A DNA stretch of 64,000 nucleotides, taken from Lachnospiraceae bacterium (GTDB lineage: Bacteria > Bacillota > Clostridia > Lachnospirales > Lachnospiraceae). Under the pieces are notes generated by a model that had not been told where the DNA came from, searched no databases, and worked only from the letters and a program-made list of their open reading frames with translations. The translations under genes and the position numbers were made by a program. Shown piece after piece: positions 52,364 through 61,902 of this stretch. The number at the start of each line of letters is the position of its first letter. Within the stretch, counting starts at the first letter, position 1. The DNA lies in the NCBI GenBank assembly GCA_902363835.1, contig CABJBM010000001.1, forward strand, positions 186,001-250,000, written 5' to 3'.

Positions 52364-53725
52364 CTATTCATTTCTTATGGCTGCAAGAGGGCTCAGCTTC
52401 ATGGCCCTTAAGGCAGGGAAAAAGCCTGCGGCCATACCTACAAAAACAGCAAAACCAACGGCTGCCAAGGAAAGCCAGGATGGAATCCTGGAAAGATCCC
52501 CGGGCATTCCCGGCATAAAGCGGCCGGAAAGGAACTTGTTAATGAGGAAGGAAACCCCGTAGCTGAACAGAATCCCTGTGATTCCACCTAAAAAGCCGAT
52601 AAAGCCTGATTCCAGAAGGAACATGTTTCTGATATTATTCATATCACAGCCCAGCACCTTTAAGATCCCGATTTCCTTTGTTCTTTCATAAATGGACATC
52701 ATCATGGTATTGGCAATACCGATTGCAGCAACAAACAGGGATACAGCTCCGATTCCACCTAAAAGTGCCTGAACCATTTTGGCCTGCTTCTGGGACTGCT
52801 CCAGCCATTCCATATTGCTGTTGGCCTGATATCCCATATCTGTAATGGCTTTCTGTACCGCCGTTACATGGTTCATATCATCCACTTCCACAATTGCCTG
52901 CTGGTAAATAAAATAATTATAGGGTTTTCCCTTTTTATTGGTCGGCTGATTGGGAATCGGCTTCTTTTTAAAAATCTGTTTCAGCTGGGATTTTAAAGCA
53001 TCCAGATCCACATATACGTTGTAGCTGTAGCTGTTCCAATCCTCCATCCCTCCTGCAACCAGTCCGGCCGTTGGTATCAGATACTTTTTAGGAGGTTTCA
53101 CGGTTGTGCCTCCCTCTCCTGTTCCTCCGCCCTGGGACTGATAATAAGCATCCATATCGAAAATTACAAACAAAGGCTTATTCATGAAATCAATGACAGG
53201 GATGCTGGAAGGATCATCATAATAATCATACCGATTGCTTTTTGGATTGGTGAAATTCCTGGCAACCATATTTCCTACCACCATCTGAAGTTCCCTTTTT
53301 CCCGATTCCGGGATACGGCCTTCCTTTAACGGAATATTTTTCATGTATTCCTGAGAAACTCCAATCAGGTTGATATATCCCTGATAAACGCCCTGGGTCA
53401 TCAAAACATTGGTTTCAAGAAGGGGAGAAGCCGTTGTAACGTGTTCGATCCGCCCAAACTGTGCGATCACATCGTCTGTCATGTAATTCGGATCTTTGCT
53501 GCTGTCATTTCCGCCCCACATGGCGTTGGAATATACGGAAATTTCTGTAAGGCTTCCGTAGGAAGCGATCTGTTCCATGGTAAGTTCATTAAAACCGATC
53601 CCCAAAGACACCATGACAACAATGGAAGCCGTACCGATCAAAACTCCCAGAACCGTTAAAAATGTCCTTAGCTTCCTGCGCCTTAAGTTATTTACACTCA
53701 TGGAAAGCAAATCGCTAAATCTCAT
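52364..53725 (-). CDS. MacB-like ABC exporter permease (FtsX domain)
   Basis: 453 residues: TM1 with TFLTVLGVLIGTASIVVMVS, a large extracellular domain (~45-325), then three TMs with GGIGAVSLFVAAIGIANTMM, RTKEIGILKVLG and ending ALRAMKLSPLAAIRNE. The start overlaps the upstream NEW3 protein gene by 11 nt. Third gene of an ATPase-secreted protein-permease operon. Confidence 0.9.
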   Translation of the reverse strand: MRFSDLLSMSVNNLRRRKLRTFLTVLGVLIGTASIVVMVSLGIGFNELTMEQIASYGSLTEISVYSNAMWGGNDSSKDPNYMTDDVIAQFGRIEHVTTASPLLETNVLMTQGVYQGYINLIGVSQEYMKNIPLKEGRIPESGKRELQMVVGNMVARNFTNPKSNRYDYYDDPSSIPVIDFMNKPLFVIFDMDAYYQSQGGGTGEGGTTVKPPKKYLIPTAGLVAGGMEDWNSYSYNVYVDLDALKSQLKQIFKKKPIPNQPTNKKGKPYNYFIYQQAIVEVDDMNHVTAVQKAITDMGYQANSNMEWLEQSQKQAKMVQALLGGIGAVSLFVAAIGIANTMMMSIYERTKEIGILKVLGCDMNNIRNMFLLESGFIGFLGGITGILFSYGVSFLINKFLSGRFMPGMPGDLSRIPSWLSLAAVGFAVFVGMAAGFFPALRAMKLSPLAAIRNE

Positions 53726-55556
53726 TGTCTTTTTCCTCTTCCAGTTCTAATGCTTCTTTTTTCCTTTTGCGCCTCTTAAGCACAAATACGGTTCCAACGG
53801 TTCCAATGACCAGGACGGCAATTACCGCCGGAATGATGAATTTTCCATATTTGGAAGAGCCTTCCGGATCTGTAACCGCCGGAAAATCCTCTGAACCATC
53901 CATTCCCGGATCCTGGTCCATCTGTTCTGTTACCATTAACGTTATTTCTTTTTCAACAGGATCGCTGACAACGCCATTTTCATCCTCATAGGTGATCATG
54001 ACCTTGACCTTCCCCTCATCCATGGTGGGCGCTGTCCCGGTGATCATTGCATCCACATTCCCTGATTCTCCCGGCTTTATGTTGCCCACATAGGCGTTGG
54101 TCTGCTGGATGGAATCCCCTACAAAGGCCACCATTACATTATAAAGCAGAACCTTTCCCGTATTGTTGATGGGAAACATTACATTGGTCTCCGAGCCTAC
54201 GGAAATCGTATCAGGCATCACCTCAATGGTTCCGGTGTTCAGCCTGGATACCTGCTTGACAGGGATGTTCACCGTTACTTTTTCTTCCGCATTTTTAAAC
54301 TCAGGACTGTCATATTTTTCATTGACAGTGATGGCATAAGTCCTTTGATCCACCCAGGCTCCCGCCCGGAGCTTCACCTTTATATCCGCTGTCTGGCCTG
54401 CGGCAAGGGAATTCACCACAATGGAGGAGGAACCGGAATCCATGGTAAATACAGCACTGTCCGTTACCTTTTCTGATTCTAAGTTAAAAAGGATGTTGCT
54501 TGCCGCAACATTTTCAGAAGCGTTCTTCATATGAAGAATCATTTCAAACTCTTCTCCTGCATAAACCGTTTCCGGAATCGTCTGGAACCCATCCACAATG
54601 ATTCTGGCCTTTGTCCTGTCATTGGCGTTAAAATCGCCTGTCTCTTCTTCCTTGTCTTTATTCTGGATCTTTACATAGAAGGTCTCTTCCGCTTTCTGCA
54701 CATCTCCATCCGTGCTGTCACGGTATTCGATGGTAAAGGTGATGGGATAATATCCGCTGTAAACATCCTTGCGGATATTCATGCTGTATGGAACCTCCAC
54801 CGTTTCGCCACCGCCGATCCGGTCGTAATGCCTGGTGTAGTTTCCGTCGTTAATATCAAAGGGAAACTTGGTGCTGTCCTGGCTCAGCGCCATCCGGACG
54901 TCAACATCAAAAGCTGTGAGGTTGGAGGAGTTTCGGACATTCATATTAAAATTCATGGTTTGGGGATAAATGCCGGAAGGCGTGTTCTGGTTTTCCCCCA
55001 GCTCAAACTGGATAGTCCCTTCATCTTTTCCGGATTCCGTGGTTGAGGAGGATTTTGTGATCCAGATATTCACCTTTTCATAGCTGGCATGGGCACCGTC
55101 ATCCTTTTTCAGTGCATCTGTTACAACTTCCAAAGGCACCAGGTAATACCCCTCTGCTATGTCTCTCCGTACCCTTGCGGTAAGGGAAATAGTTTTAGAA
55201 CTTCCGCTTTTTATTGTCCCCAGCTTTTTGTTATCAAAGGTGCTGGAAGTGACCTCAAAAGGAAACACAGCTCCGGAATATTTTGTCTCTTCATCTGCGT
55301 CTTCCGTGGCACGGTATTCCTGTTCTGCCAGATCCCGGTCAAACCTCACTGCCACATTGTTTAAATCATAGCTTCCGTTATTGGTAAAAACCATATTAAT
55401 GGTAACGTTTTCCCCGGTCTTTCCTGACGGGGTTTTCTTCACATCAATGTAGGTATTTTTGCTCAGGTCATATTGGGCAAAGGCCGCACCGGGTACGGCT
55501 CCAATGACCATAAGGGCTGTAAGCAGCCATAAAAATCCTCTCCTACACTTCTTCAT
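53715..55556 (-). CDS. Secreted, membrane-anchored NEW3/CARDB-like multidomain protein
   Basis: 613 residues: signal peptide (to ~AFA, 26), several Ig-like beta domains resembling NEW3/CARDB repeats (KTPSGKTGENVTINMVFTNN, NTPSGIYPQTMNFNMNVRNS, ETVYAGEEFEMILHMKNAS, DTISVGSETNVMFPINNTG), a C-terminal TM (~575-595) and a Lys/Glu cytoplasmic tail. Takes the adaptor position between ATPase and permease genes, where MacA-like proteins usually lie, so it may replace a membrane-fusion protein. Confidence 0.8.
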   Translation of the reverse strand: MKKCRRGFLWLLTALMVIGAVPGAAFAQYDLSKNTYIDVKKTPSGKTGENVTINMVFTNNGSYDLNNVAVRFDRDLAEQEYRATEDADEETKYSGAVFPFEVTSSTFDNKKLGTIKSGSSKTISLTARVRRDIAEGYYLVPLEVVTDALKKDDGAHASYEKVNIWITKSSSTTESGKDEGTIQFELGENQNTPSGIYPQTMNFNMNVRNSSNLTAFDVDVRMALSQDSTKFPFDINDGNYTRHYDRIGGGETVEVPYSMNIRKDVYSGYYPITFTIEYRDSTDGDVQKAEETFYVKIQNKDKEEETGDFNANDRTKARIIVDGFQTIPETVYAGEEFEMILHMKNASENVAASNILFNLESEKVTDSAVFTMDSGSSSIVVNSLAAGQTADIKVKLRAGAWVDQRTYAITVNEKYDSPEFKNAEEKVTVNIPVKQVSRLNTGTIEVMPDTISVGSETNVMFPINNTGKVLLYNVMVAFVGDSIQQTNAYVGNIKPGESGNVDAMITGTAPTMDEGKVKVMITYEDENGVVSDPVEKEITLMVTEQMDQDPGMDGSEDFPAVTDPEGSSKYGKFIIPAVIAVLVIGTVGTVFVLKRRKRKKEALELEEEKDNEI

Positions 55557-56283
55557 ATCTCATTTCCTCCTTTGTATCCTCATGATGCTGTTCTTCGATT
55601 TTAACGATCTTTCCATCTACAATATGGAATTGTCTGTCTGCAAACTTTGCAATATATGTATCATGAGTTACCATGACCAGAGTCTGATTCTGTTCCCTCA
55701 CGATTTTCTGCATCAGGCTTAAAATTTCCCTGGTCGTCTTGGAATCCAGGTTCCCGGTGGGTTCATCCGCAAAGATGATCTGGGGACTCACCGCCAAAGC
55801 TCTTGCAATGCCGACTCTTTGCTGCTGGCCGCCTGACATTTCATTGGCCATATGCTTCATCTGCTTCTCAAGACCCACCAGCTTTATGTACTCTTTTGCT
55901 TTTTCATTCCTGGCTTTTCTTGATACTCCCCGAAATGACAGTGGCATGGCTACATTCTCTACCGCATTCATGGTCTGTAATAGATTATAAGACTGGAAGA
56001 TAAAACCCACATGCTTTCTTCGGAATGATACCAGCTGATTTTCCGAAAGCTTCTCTATATGGTTTCCGCCAATGACAATCTCCCCCTTTGAGGGTTTTTC
56101 AAGGCCGGCCAACATGTTTAAAAGAGTGGATTTACCGGAGCCGGAAGGGCCTACGATTGCACAGAATTCTCCTTTGTATATGGTAAAGTCCACGCCGTTT
56201 AATGCATAGACTTTTGTGTTTCCCACTTTGTATACCTTGTATAGATTCTTGACCTGAATCATAGGTATTTTATCTTTTTCCAA
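55543..56283 (-). CDS. MacB/LolD-type ABC exporter ATPase
   Basis: 246 residues from TTG at 56283 (AAGGAGG 8 nt upstream). Walker A GPSGSGKST, signature MSGGQQQRVGIARAL, Walker B IIFADEPTGNLDS. Upstream in-frame codons belong to a hairpin-rich spacer and are not coding. It overlaps the next gene by 14 nt. Confidence 0.9.
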   Translation of the reverse strand: MEKDKIPMIQVKNLYKVYKVGNTKVYALNGVDFTIYKGEFCAIVGPSGSGKSTLLNMLAGLEKPSKGEIVIGGNHIEKLSENQLVSFRRKHVGFIFQSYNLLQTMNAVENVAMPLSFRGVSRKARNEKAKEYIKLVGLEKQMKHMANEMSGGQQQRVGIARALAVSPQIIFADEPTGNLDSKTTREILSLMQKIVREQNQTLVMVTHDTYIAKFADRQFHIVDGKIVKIEEQHHEDTKEEMRYEEV

Positions 56284-56427
56284 AGTAGATTCCTCCTTAA
56301 TATGTGTCCGTAGCAGGGCGGGTGACTGCAGGGTGGTGACCTGTTGGGTAGACAGAGTAACCTGTGGGGCTGTCGGTAATGTGTTGGACAGCCGGGGGCT
56401 GCAGGGTGGACCGCTGATCCGCAGTGC

Positions 56428-56454
56428 AGCCAGGGAACCGCAGGTTCCCTGGCT
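56428..56454. repeat. Perfect 12-bp inverted repeat
   Basis: AGCCAGGGAACC-GCA-GGTTCCCTGGCT. Part of a ~490-bp spacer (56284-56773) between divergent operons that holds no convincing gene. Confidence 0.85.
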
Positions 56455-56472
56455 CACTGGCATTCGCCCTAT

Positions 56473-56537
56473 GAAAGGGAGCAAGGACAAATTTTCTTAT
56501 GTGCAGGCACAACGAAAATTTGTCCTTGTTCCCTTTC
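56473..56537. repeat. Long hairpin element with 24-bp arms
   Basis: Arms 56473-56496 and 56514-56537 differ at one base (G-U compatible). The 17-nt loop itself contains TGTG/CACA. No T-run. Possible small non-autonomous repeat element or structured RNA. Confidence 0.85.
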
Positions 56538-56627
56538 GCACTGCTCATTGCTTTCATGAACATTATACAACAACATATTTCCATTGGTCATTCTTTATTT
56601 TCTTACACTTCCTTAAATATTCCTTAC

Positions 56628-56662
56628 AGGCCCCCTTTTCCAGTTTCTGGAAAAGGGGGCCT
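56628..56662. terminator. Strong hairpin before pyrB promoter
   Basis: GGCCCCCTTTTCCA and TGGAAAAGGGGGCC are perfect arms around a 5-nt loop, 34 bp before the pyrB -35. The T-run is poor on both strands, so it may insulate rather than classically terminate. Confidence 0.65.
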
Positions 56663-56695
56663 GATCTGAATTATAATATAAATTTTAAAAAGGTG

Positions 56696-56724
56696 TTGAA
56701 ATATTTTAACTTATACTGTATAGT
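56696..56724 (+). promoter_or_regulatory. Sigma-A promoter of pyrBI
   Basis: TTGAAA, 17-bp spacer, TATAGT, 49 bp before the pyrB ATG (AAAGGAGA ribosome site). The leader is too short for a PyrR-type attenuator, and none was seen. Confidence 0.75.
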
Positions 56725-56773
56725 AGATGGGATAGAATTTTAAACCATAATTTAGTGGATAAAGGAGATTCTT

Positions 56774-57688
56774 ATGAGACATTTACTTAACCCGTTAGAC
56801 TTTAGTGTGGAAGAGACAGGACAGCTTTTAGAGTTGGCTAAAGATATCGAAGATAATCTTCCGAAATATTCTCATGTATGCGATGGAAAAAAATTAGCGA
56901 CATTATTTTATGAGCCAAGTACAAGAACTCGATTGAGTTTTGAGGCTGCCATGTTAAATCTCGGCGGCAGTGTACTCGGCTTTTCTTCTGCCGACTCCAG
57001 TTCTGCCGCAAAAGGAGAAAGTGTTGCTGATACCATTCGGGTCCTTTCCTGCTATGCAGACATATGTGCCATGAGACATCCAAAGGAAGGTGCTCCGCTG
57101 GTAGCTGCCAACCATTCCAGCATACCGGTGATCAATGCCGGAGACGGAGGGCACCAGCATCCGACACAGACACTGACTGATCTTCTTTCCATACGTTCTT
57201 TAAAAGGCCGCTTAAATGATCTGACTATCGGCCTCTGCGGTGATTTAAAATTCGGCCGTACCGTCCACTCTCTGATTAATGCTCTCGTACGATACGAAAA
57301 CATTAAATTTATCTTGATTTCCCCCCCAGAACTGCGAGTGCCTGAATACATCCGGGAAGATGTGCTGAAGGCCAACAACATTGAATTTGTGGAAATGGAC
57401 AGCCTTGACGAAGCCATGCCGTCTCTTGATATCCTCTACATGACCCGGGTTCAGAAGGAGCGTTTCTTTAACGAAGAGGATTATATCCGTTTAAAAGACT
57501 GTTACATTCTGGACAAGAAGAAAATGAAACTGGCAAAAGAAGATATGTATGTTCTCCATCCCCTTCCAAGAGTCAACGAAATTTCAGTGGAGATTGACGA
57601 AGACCCCAGAGCCGCCTACTTTAAACAGGCACAATACGGCGTATATGTGCGCATGGCCCTTATCATGACATTATTGGAGGTAAAATAA
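56774..57688 (+). CDS. pyrB: Aspartate carbamoyltransferase catalytic subunit
   Basis: 304 residues: carbamoyl-phosphate loop [17 protein letters not shown] (~49), the 80s loop [33 protein letters not shown] and [10 protein letters not shown]. Catalyses the first committed pyrimidine step. The pyrI start follows 2 bp after the stop, so the E. coli-like c6r6 holoenzyme is expected. Confidence 0.95.
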   Translation: MRHLLNPLDFSVEETGQLLELAKDIEDNLPKYSHVCDGKKLATLFYEPSTRTRLSFEAAMLNLGGSVLGFSSADSSSAAKGESVADTIRVLSCYADICAMRHPKEGAPLVAANHSSIPVINAGDGGHQHPTQTLTDLLSIRSLKGRLNDLTIGLCGDLKFGRTVHSLINALVRYENIKFILISPPELRVPEYIREDVLKANNIEFVEMDSLDEAMPSLDILYMTRVQKERFFNEEDYIRLKDCYILDKKKMKLAKEDMYVLHPLPRVNEISVEIDEDPRAAYFKQAQYGVYVRMALIMTLLEVK

Positions 57689-57690
57689 TC

Positions 57691-58116
57691 ATGTTAAATA
57701 TCAGCGGATTAAAAGAAGGAATCGTATTAGACCACATAGAGGCAGGAAAAAGCCTGGACATTTATTATAATCTGGGATTGGACAAGCTGGACTGTCAGGT
57801 AGCCATCATCAAGAATGCCAGAAGCAATAAGATGGGAAAAAAGGATATTATTAAAATTGAAGGCGGCCTGGATCACATTGACTTAGACATTCTGGGCTAT
57901 ATTGACCACAACATTACGGTCAACATCATTAAGGATAATCTGATCGTTGAAAAGAAGGCCTTAAGCCTTCCCAAAAAGATCACCAACGTAATCCACTGCA
58001 AAAATCCCCGCTGCATTACCTCCATTGAGCAGGGACTTCCCCATGTATTCTATCTTGCTGATGAAGAAAAGGAAGTTTACCGCTGCAGGTATTGCGAAGA
58101 AAAATATACGAAATAA
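57691..58116 (+). CDS. pyrI: Aspartate carbamoyltransferase regulatory subunit
   Basis: 141 residues: N-terminal allosteric domain (GIVLDHIEAGKS, IIKIEGGLDHIDL-like) and a C-terminal zinc domain with Cys in CKNPRCITS and CRYCEEKY. It binds nucleotides and holds PyrB trimers together, giving feedback control. Confidence 0.94.
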   Translation: MLNISGLKEGIVLDHIEAGKSLDIYYNLGLDKLDCQVAIIKNARSNKMGKKDIIKIEGGLDHIDLDILGYIDHNITVNIIKDNLIVEKKALSLPKKITNVIHCKNPRCITSIEQGLPHVFYLADEEKEVYRCRYCEEKYTK

Positions 58117-58120
58117 CTAA

Positions 58121-58145
58121 AAAAGCCCGGCTCAGCCGGGTTTTT
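58121..58145. terminator. Shared terminator of pyrI and rnpB
   Basis: CCCGGC-TCA-GCCGGG flanked by A and T runs, usable on both strands: it ends pyrBI (+) and lies beyond the RNase P RNA 3' end (-). Confidence 0.9.
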
Positions 58146-58159
58146 CATTTTTAAGTTTT

Positions 58160-58500
58160 GAGCAAGACGATAAGCCGGGTTATGTCGTTGAATGGCCATC
58201 TATCTAGGCCTGCCGTCGCCGGCAGGCTCAAGCGACCTACCCGGGAGCAGACGGGCCGCCTTATGCTCCCTGTTCGGTCTTGCTTCGGATGGGGTTTACA
58301 TGGACCCCTCCTGTTACCAGAAGGGCGGTGGTCTCTTACACCACCTTTCCACCCTTACCGCATAATGCGGCGGTATATTTCTGTTGCACTTTCCCTAGAG
58401 TCGCCTCCGCCAGACGTTATCTGGCATCCTGCCCTGTGAAGCCCGGACTTTCCTCATCTGCAGCCTTTCGGCTTTGCAGCTGCGGCCATTTGTCTTACTC
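58160..58500 (-). ncRNA. rnpB: RNase P RNA, class A
   Basis: Minus strand carries the universal blocks in order: GAGGAAAGTCCGGGCT, ACAGAAA, GGTAAGGGTGGAAAGG, TAGGTCGC, AGATAGATGGCC and ACATAACCCGGCTTATCG. The ends GAGTAAGAC and GTCTTGCTC pair as P1. The catalytic RNA removes 5' leaders from pre-tRNA. About 341 nt. It explains most of the gap between pyrI and the next gene. Confidence 0.95.
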
Positions 58501-58647
58501 AAAACTATATTAGAAAACAAAAACCTGTTTTCATAATCCCATGAACGGTACTAAAAACAGCACCTTTTATAAGAAACGAAAAAACAGCTTCTCATAAGCT
58601 ATATTAACATATCACAATTTTATCTGTTTGTAAAGCCAATTTCCCTT

Positions 58648-60309
58648 CTAAACCTTAAAACAGCTTCCTCCGATGAACTCCCTGACAATGGAGTTGCGGG
58701 GAATATCCTCACTGTTGACCCCAAGAAAATAATCAAGGAATTTCAGCAGGCGCTTTGCTTCCATATATTCCGGAGATTCCCTTGGAATGCCGAATAACAG
58801 TGGTTCTGCATATTGTTTCAGCACGGACAGCTCATAAACCGTAGCGGAGTTAAACATCATATCCGCAGACTCCTGGAAGGGGAAAATATATTCTTCCTCG
58901 CCTTCCCTTACTGACGGCCACATGCGTATGGTGTCCTGTGCGGAAGCGCCTCTTGTTCTGGCATCCCGCACCATCCGCCGGATCAGACGGCAGTCGGTTG
59001 TTGGGATCCGGTTATGCTCATCAACGTTTAACTGGGTCAGGGCGCTTACATATACCCGGAATTTACTTTCCTTTGGAAGAGAATAGGACAGTCTGTCATT
59101 TAAACAATGGATTCCCTCAATCACCAGAATATCATCTTTTCCCAGCTTTAAATAATCGCCTTTGTACTCTCTTACCCCTGTTTTAAACTGATACCGGGGC
59201 ATCTCCACGGTCTCTCCGGCCAGAAGAGCTGTCATGTCTTTATTAAACTGTTCAATGTCCAGACATTCCAGAACCTCATAATTATAGCTTCCATCGGGAT
59301 TTTTAGGACTGTTTACCCGGTTTACAAAATAATCGTCTACTGCAATGGGATGGGGAATCATTCCCTGAGCCTTTAACTGAACGGACAGGCGGTGGGAAAA
59401 GGTGGTTTTCCCGGATGAGGACGGCCCGGCAATCATAACAAATTTCTTGCTCCGGTCCGCTCCTATTCTTGCCGCGATCTCAGCAATTTTCTTTTCCTGA
59501 AGCGCCTCCTGGATTAAGATCAGTTCATTGATATTACCTGATGCAATTTCTTCGTTAAGAGCTCCAACATGGGAAACGTTCAGCCGTTCCCCCCATTTTA
59601 CGCTTTCCTTTAACACCTGGAACAGCTTCTGTTTTGCCTCCGCCTCAAAAACAGGTACCTCTTTTGGATCTTCCTTCTGGGGCAGCATGAGCATAAAGCC
59701 GTCATCATATAATATCAGATCAAAGTACTTAATATATCCGGTATTTTGTACCATGTATCCGTAATAGTAATCTTCAAAACCGCCTATGCTGTAAATATTG
59801 ACCCGGGAAACCCGGCGGTAACGGAACAGTCTCTCCTTGTCATACATCCGGTGCTTGTGAAACAGTTCAATGGCATCGTCGGTGTTTATGTTCCGCTTCA
59901 TAATCGGAATTTTCTGGCTCACATATTCCTCCATGCGGGCCTTTACCTTAAAAAGCAGTTCCTTTGTCAGTTTAACCTTTCCATGGGCCTCAATATAATA
60001 ACCTTTTCCAAGAGAAAAATCCACAGTCACCTTTTCTATGTTTTCTGCTCCTGCCACATCATAAAAGGCTTTCATCATAAGAAAAATTGCGCTTCTGTGA
60101 TAGGTCTGAATTCCCGGCTGGTCTTTCCCTGTAAAAAAACGAAGGTTGCAGTCAAACTGGACTGTTTTATGGAGTTCACTTAGTTTACCGTTTATGCTGA
60201 CCAGTAAAATGTCATTTTCAAACTGGCGCTGATACTCCTTTGCAATTTCTTGAAAAGACGTACCAACGGGGTATTCCTTTGCAGCACCATCTATTGTAAC
60301 AATTGCCAT
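58648..60309 (-). CDS. TGS-domain uridine kinase-like nucleoside kinase
   Basis: 553 residues: N-terminal TGS domain (VTIDGAAKEYPVGTSFQEIA), a ThrRS/AlaRS editing-like second domain (~60-240), then a phosphoribulokinase/uridine kinase domain with P-loop GPSSSGKTTFSH (~295), DDYFVNR and IEGIHCLND. Widespread in Firmicutes as a nucleoside kinase fused to tRNA-synthetase-like domains. The substrate is thought to be a nucleoside; the role of the N-terminal part is unknown. Confidence 0.87.
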   Translation of the reverse strand: MAIVTIDGAAKEYPVGTSFQEIAKEYQRQFENDILLVSINGKLSELHKTVQFDCNLRFFTGKDQPGIQTYHRSAIFLMMKAFYDVAGAENIEKVTVDFSLGKGYYIEAHGKVKLTKELLFKVKARMEEYVSQKIPIMKRNINTDDAIELFHKHRMYDKERLFRYRRVSRVNIYSIGGFEDYYYGYMVQNTGYIKYFDLILYDDGFMLMLPQKEDPKEVPVFEAEAKQKLFQVLKESVKWGERLNVSHVGALNEEIASGNINELILIQEALQEKKIAEIAARIGADRSKKFVMIAGPSSSGKTTFSHRLSVQLKAQGMIPHPIAVDDYFVNRVNSPKNPDGSYNYEVLECLDIEQFNKDMTALLAGETVEMPRYQFKTGVREYKGDYLKLGKDDILVIEGIHCLNDRLSYSLPKESKFRVYVSALTQLNVDEHNRIPTTDCRLIRRMVRDARTRGASAQDTIRMWPSVREGEEEYIFPFQESADMMFNSATVYELSVLKQYAEPLLFGIPRESPEYMEAKRLLKFLDYFLGVNSEDIPRNSIVREFIGGSCFKV

Positions 60310-60320
60310 TCGCTTCCTCC

Positions 60321-61142
60321 TTATATGAATGTTTCAGGAAATTCAACTTCTGCTTTGCAGATTTCCAAATTCTCCCCTGCTTCTTTCTTCAAGTATTCTT
60401 CCAGAAAATCCAGAAACAGATATTCCAGGCCATAATGGCCGGCATCAATGACAGCCATATTGTTTGCAGCGGCATCGATCCCATTGTGGTGGCCGATATC
60501 TCCTGTTATAAAGACCTTCACACCTGCCTTTAAAGCCAGTTTTATAAGGCTTCCCCCTGATCCCGGACTTATGCCCACAAAGCGTGCGGCATCTCCCGGA
60601 GCTGCTTCTCCGTAAACCGTGACAAAGGGAAGACAAAACCGTTCCTTTACAAGAGCGGCTATTTCTCTTACGGTCATCTCTTTCTTAAGATACCCCGTTT
60701 TCCCGATTCCATATACTGTTTCCTCCAGCCCTTTTTCTGTTTCCCTGGGCATTACGCCTTCTTTTTCCAGCACATTTAAATCTGTAAGACCAAGCTTTTC
60801 TGCGGCCGCATCAGCCATGCAGCCCGGCGCCGCATCAAAGTTGGTATGCATGGCGTAATAGGAAATGTCATTGCGGATCAGTTTTATGATACGCCGGGAT
60901 ATAAAATCCTTGTCATTGATTTTACTTAAGGGCTTGAAAATAAGGGGATGATGGGTGATCAATAAATCCGCCTCCCATTGGACGGCCTTTTCCACCACCT
61001 CATCGGTAGCATCCAGCGCAATAAAAACCTTTTTCACTTCTTTATCGCTGCGGCCCGCCAAAAGGCCCACATTATCCCAATCACAGGCACAGACTGGCGG
61101 CGCCAGCTGTTCCAGTTTATCTATTAATTCATCGCATCGCAT
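60321..61142 (-). CDS. Nif3-like dinuclear metal-centre protein
   Basis: 273 residues with DWDNVGLLAG near the N-terminus, metal ligands in LLITHHPLIF, MHTNFDAAPG and the C-terminal DAGHYGLE. Forms hexamers with a two-metal site; cellular role unclear. It overlaps trmK by 14 nt, an arrangement conserved in Firmicutes. Confidence 0.9.
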   Translation of the reverse strand: MRCDELIDKLEQLAPPVCACDWDNVGLLAGRSDKEVKKVFIALDATDEVVEKAVQWEADLLITHHPLIFKPLSKINDKDFISRRIIKLIRNDISYYAMHTNFDAAPGCMADAAAEKLGLTDLNVLEKEGVMPRETEKGLEETVYGIGKTGYLKKEMTVREIAALVKERFCLPFVTVYGEAAPGDAARFVGISPGSGGSLIKLALKAGVKVFITGDIGHHNGIDAAANNMAVIDAGHYGLEYLFLDFLEEYLKKEAGENLEICKAEVEFPETFI

Positions 61143-61881
61143 CCTGTGCCTCCTTATTATAGGCCAGTTCCAGCTTCAGCTCTTCCATTCTTCTCTGGGC
61201 TGATTCCGTCCCGCTTATGGAAATCCCCCTCATGATCTGCTTAAGCTGTTCCTCTTCCTTTTTTAAATACTCCATTAAAACAGGATCTTTTGATTCCAGC
61301 AGGTGTTTGCCATAACGGTAGGAAATTTCCTTTTTATCTTTACTACCCATGCTTTCCTGGCATAGAGATATGCCGGAAGGGCAGACGTCCTTTATGGCAG
61401 CTTTTGGGGTTCTGCTGACCCCCATAACGGAATAATATTTTCCTTCCTCTTTTATCATAGTCTCCCGCCAGATAAAAAATGCCTCTTCCTCCAGGAATCT
61501 GCGCACCTTATCCAGCTCTGAGTGGGGGGATAAGACCCAGCAGGGAATGCCTTCCCACAAATCACGGCCTCCCTCCAGGATATGTATTATCAGCTCTCCG
61601 CCCATGCCTGCTATAACCACACAGTCTGCTTCGTTTTTCTCTAATTTTAAAAGTCCGTCGCTTAAACGGACTTCCACACAATCTTGTAAGCCAGCCTCCT
61701 GGATATGGGCCCGGGCCCGTAACAAGGGGCCCTCCCTCACATCCATGGCAATGGCATATTTTGCTTTTCCTTCCTGTACCAGATGGATAGGAATATAACC
61801 ATGATCAGTTCCAATATCAGCAACTCTGCTTCCTTCCGGAACAAAGGAAGCGATCATATCCAAACGCCTTGATAGCTTCAT
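61129..61881 (-). CDS. trmK: tRNA (adenine22-N1)-methyltransferase
   Basis: 250 residues: SAM-binding VADIGTDHGYIPIHLV (~20), AMDVREGPLLRAR, and CVVIAGMGGELII, characteristic of TrmK (YqfN). C-terminal helical region. Methylates A22 of certain tRNAs. Between rpoD and nif3 as in many Firmicutes. Confidence 0.92.
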   Translation of the reverse strand: MKLSRRLDMIASFVPEGSRVADIGTDHGYIPIHLVQEGKAKYAIAMDVREGPLLRARAHIQEAGLQDCVEVRLSDGLLKLEKNEADCVVIAGMGGELIIHILEGGRDLWEGIPCWVLSPHSELDKVRRFLEEEAFFIWRETMIKEEGKYYSVMGVSRTPKAAIKDVCPSGISLCQESMGSKDKKEISYRYGKHLLESKDPVLMEYLKKEEEQLKQIMRGISISGTESAQRRMEELKLELAYNKEAQDAMR

Positions 61882-61902
61882 CTTAAACTCCGTCTTATGT
61901 CC

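Noticed and set aside
56284..56490. 69-codon extension of the second exporter ATPase
   Set aside because: It falls in the hairpin-rich spacer, and AAGGAGG before TTG 56283 marks the real start.
56333..56743. 136-codon + strand frame upstream of pyrB
   Set aside because: It runs through inverted repeats and the pyrB promoter, has no ribosome site and no recognisable protein features.
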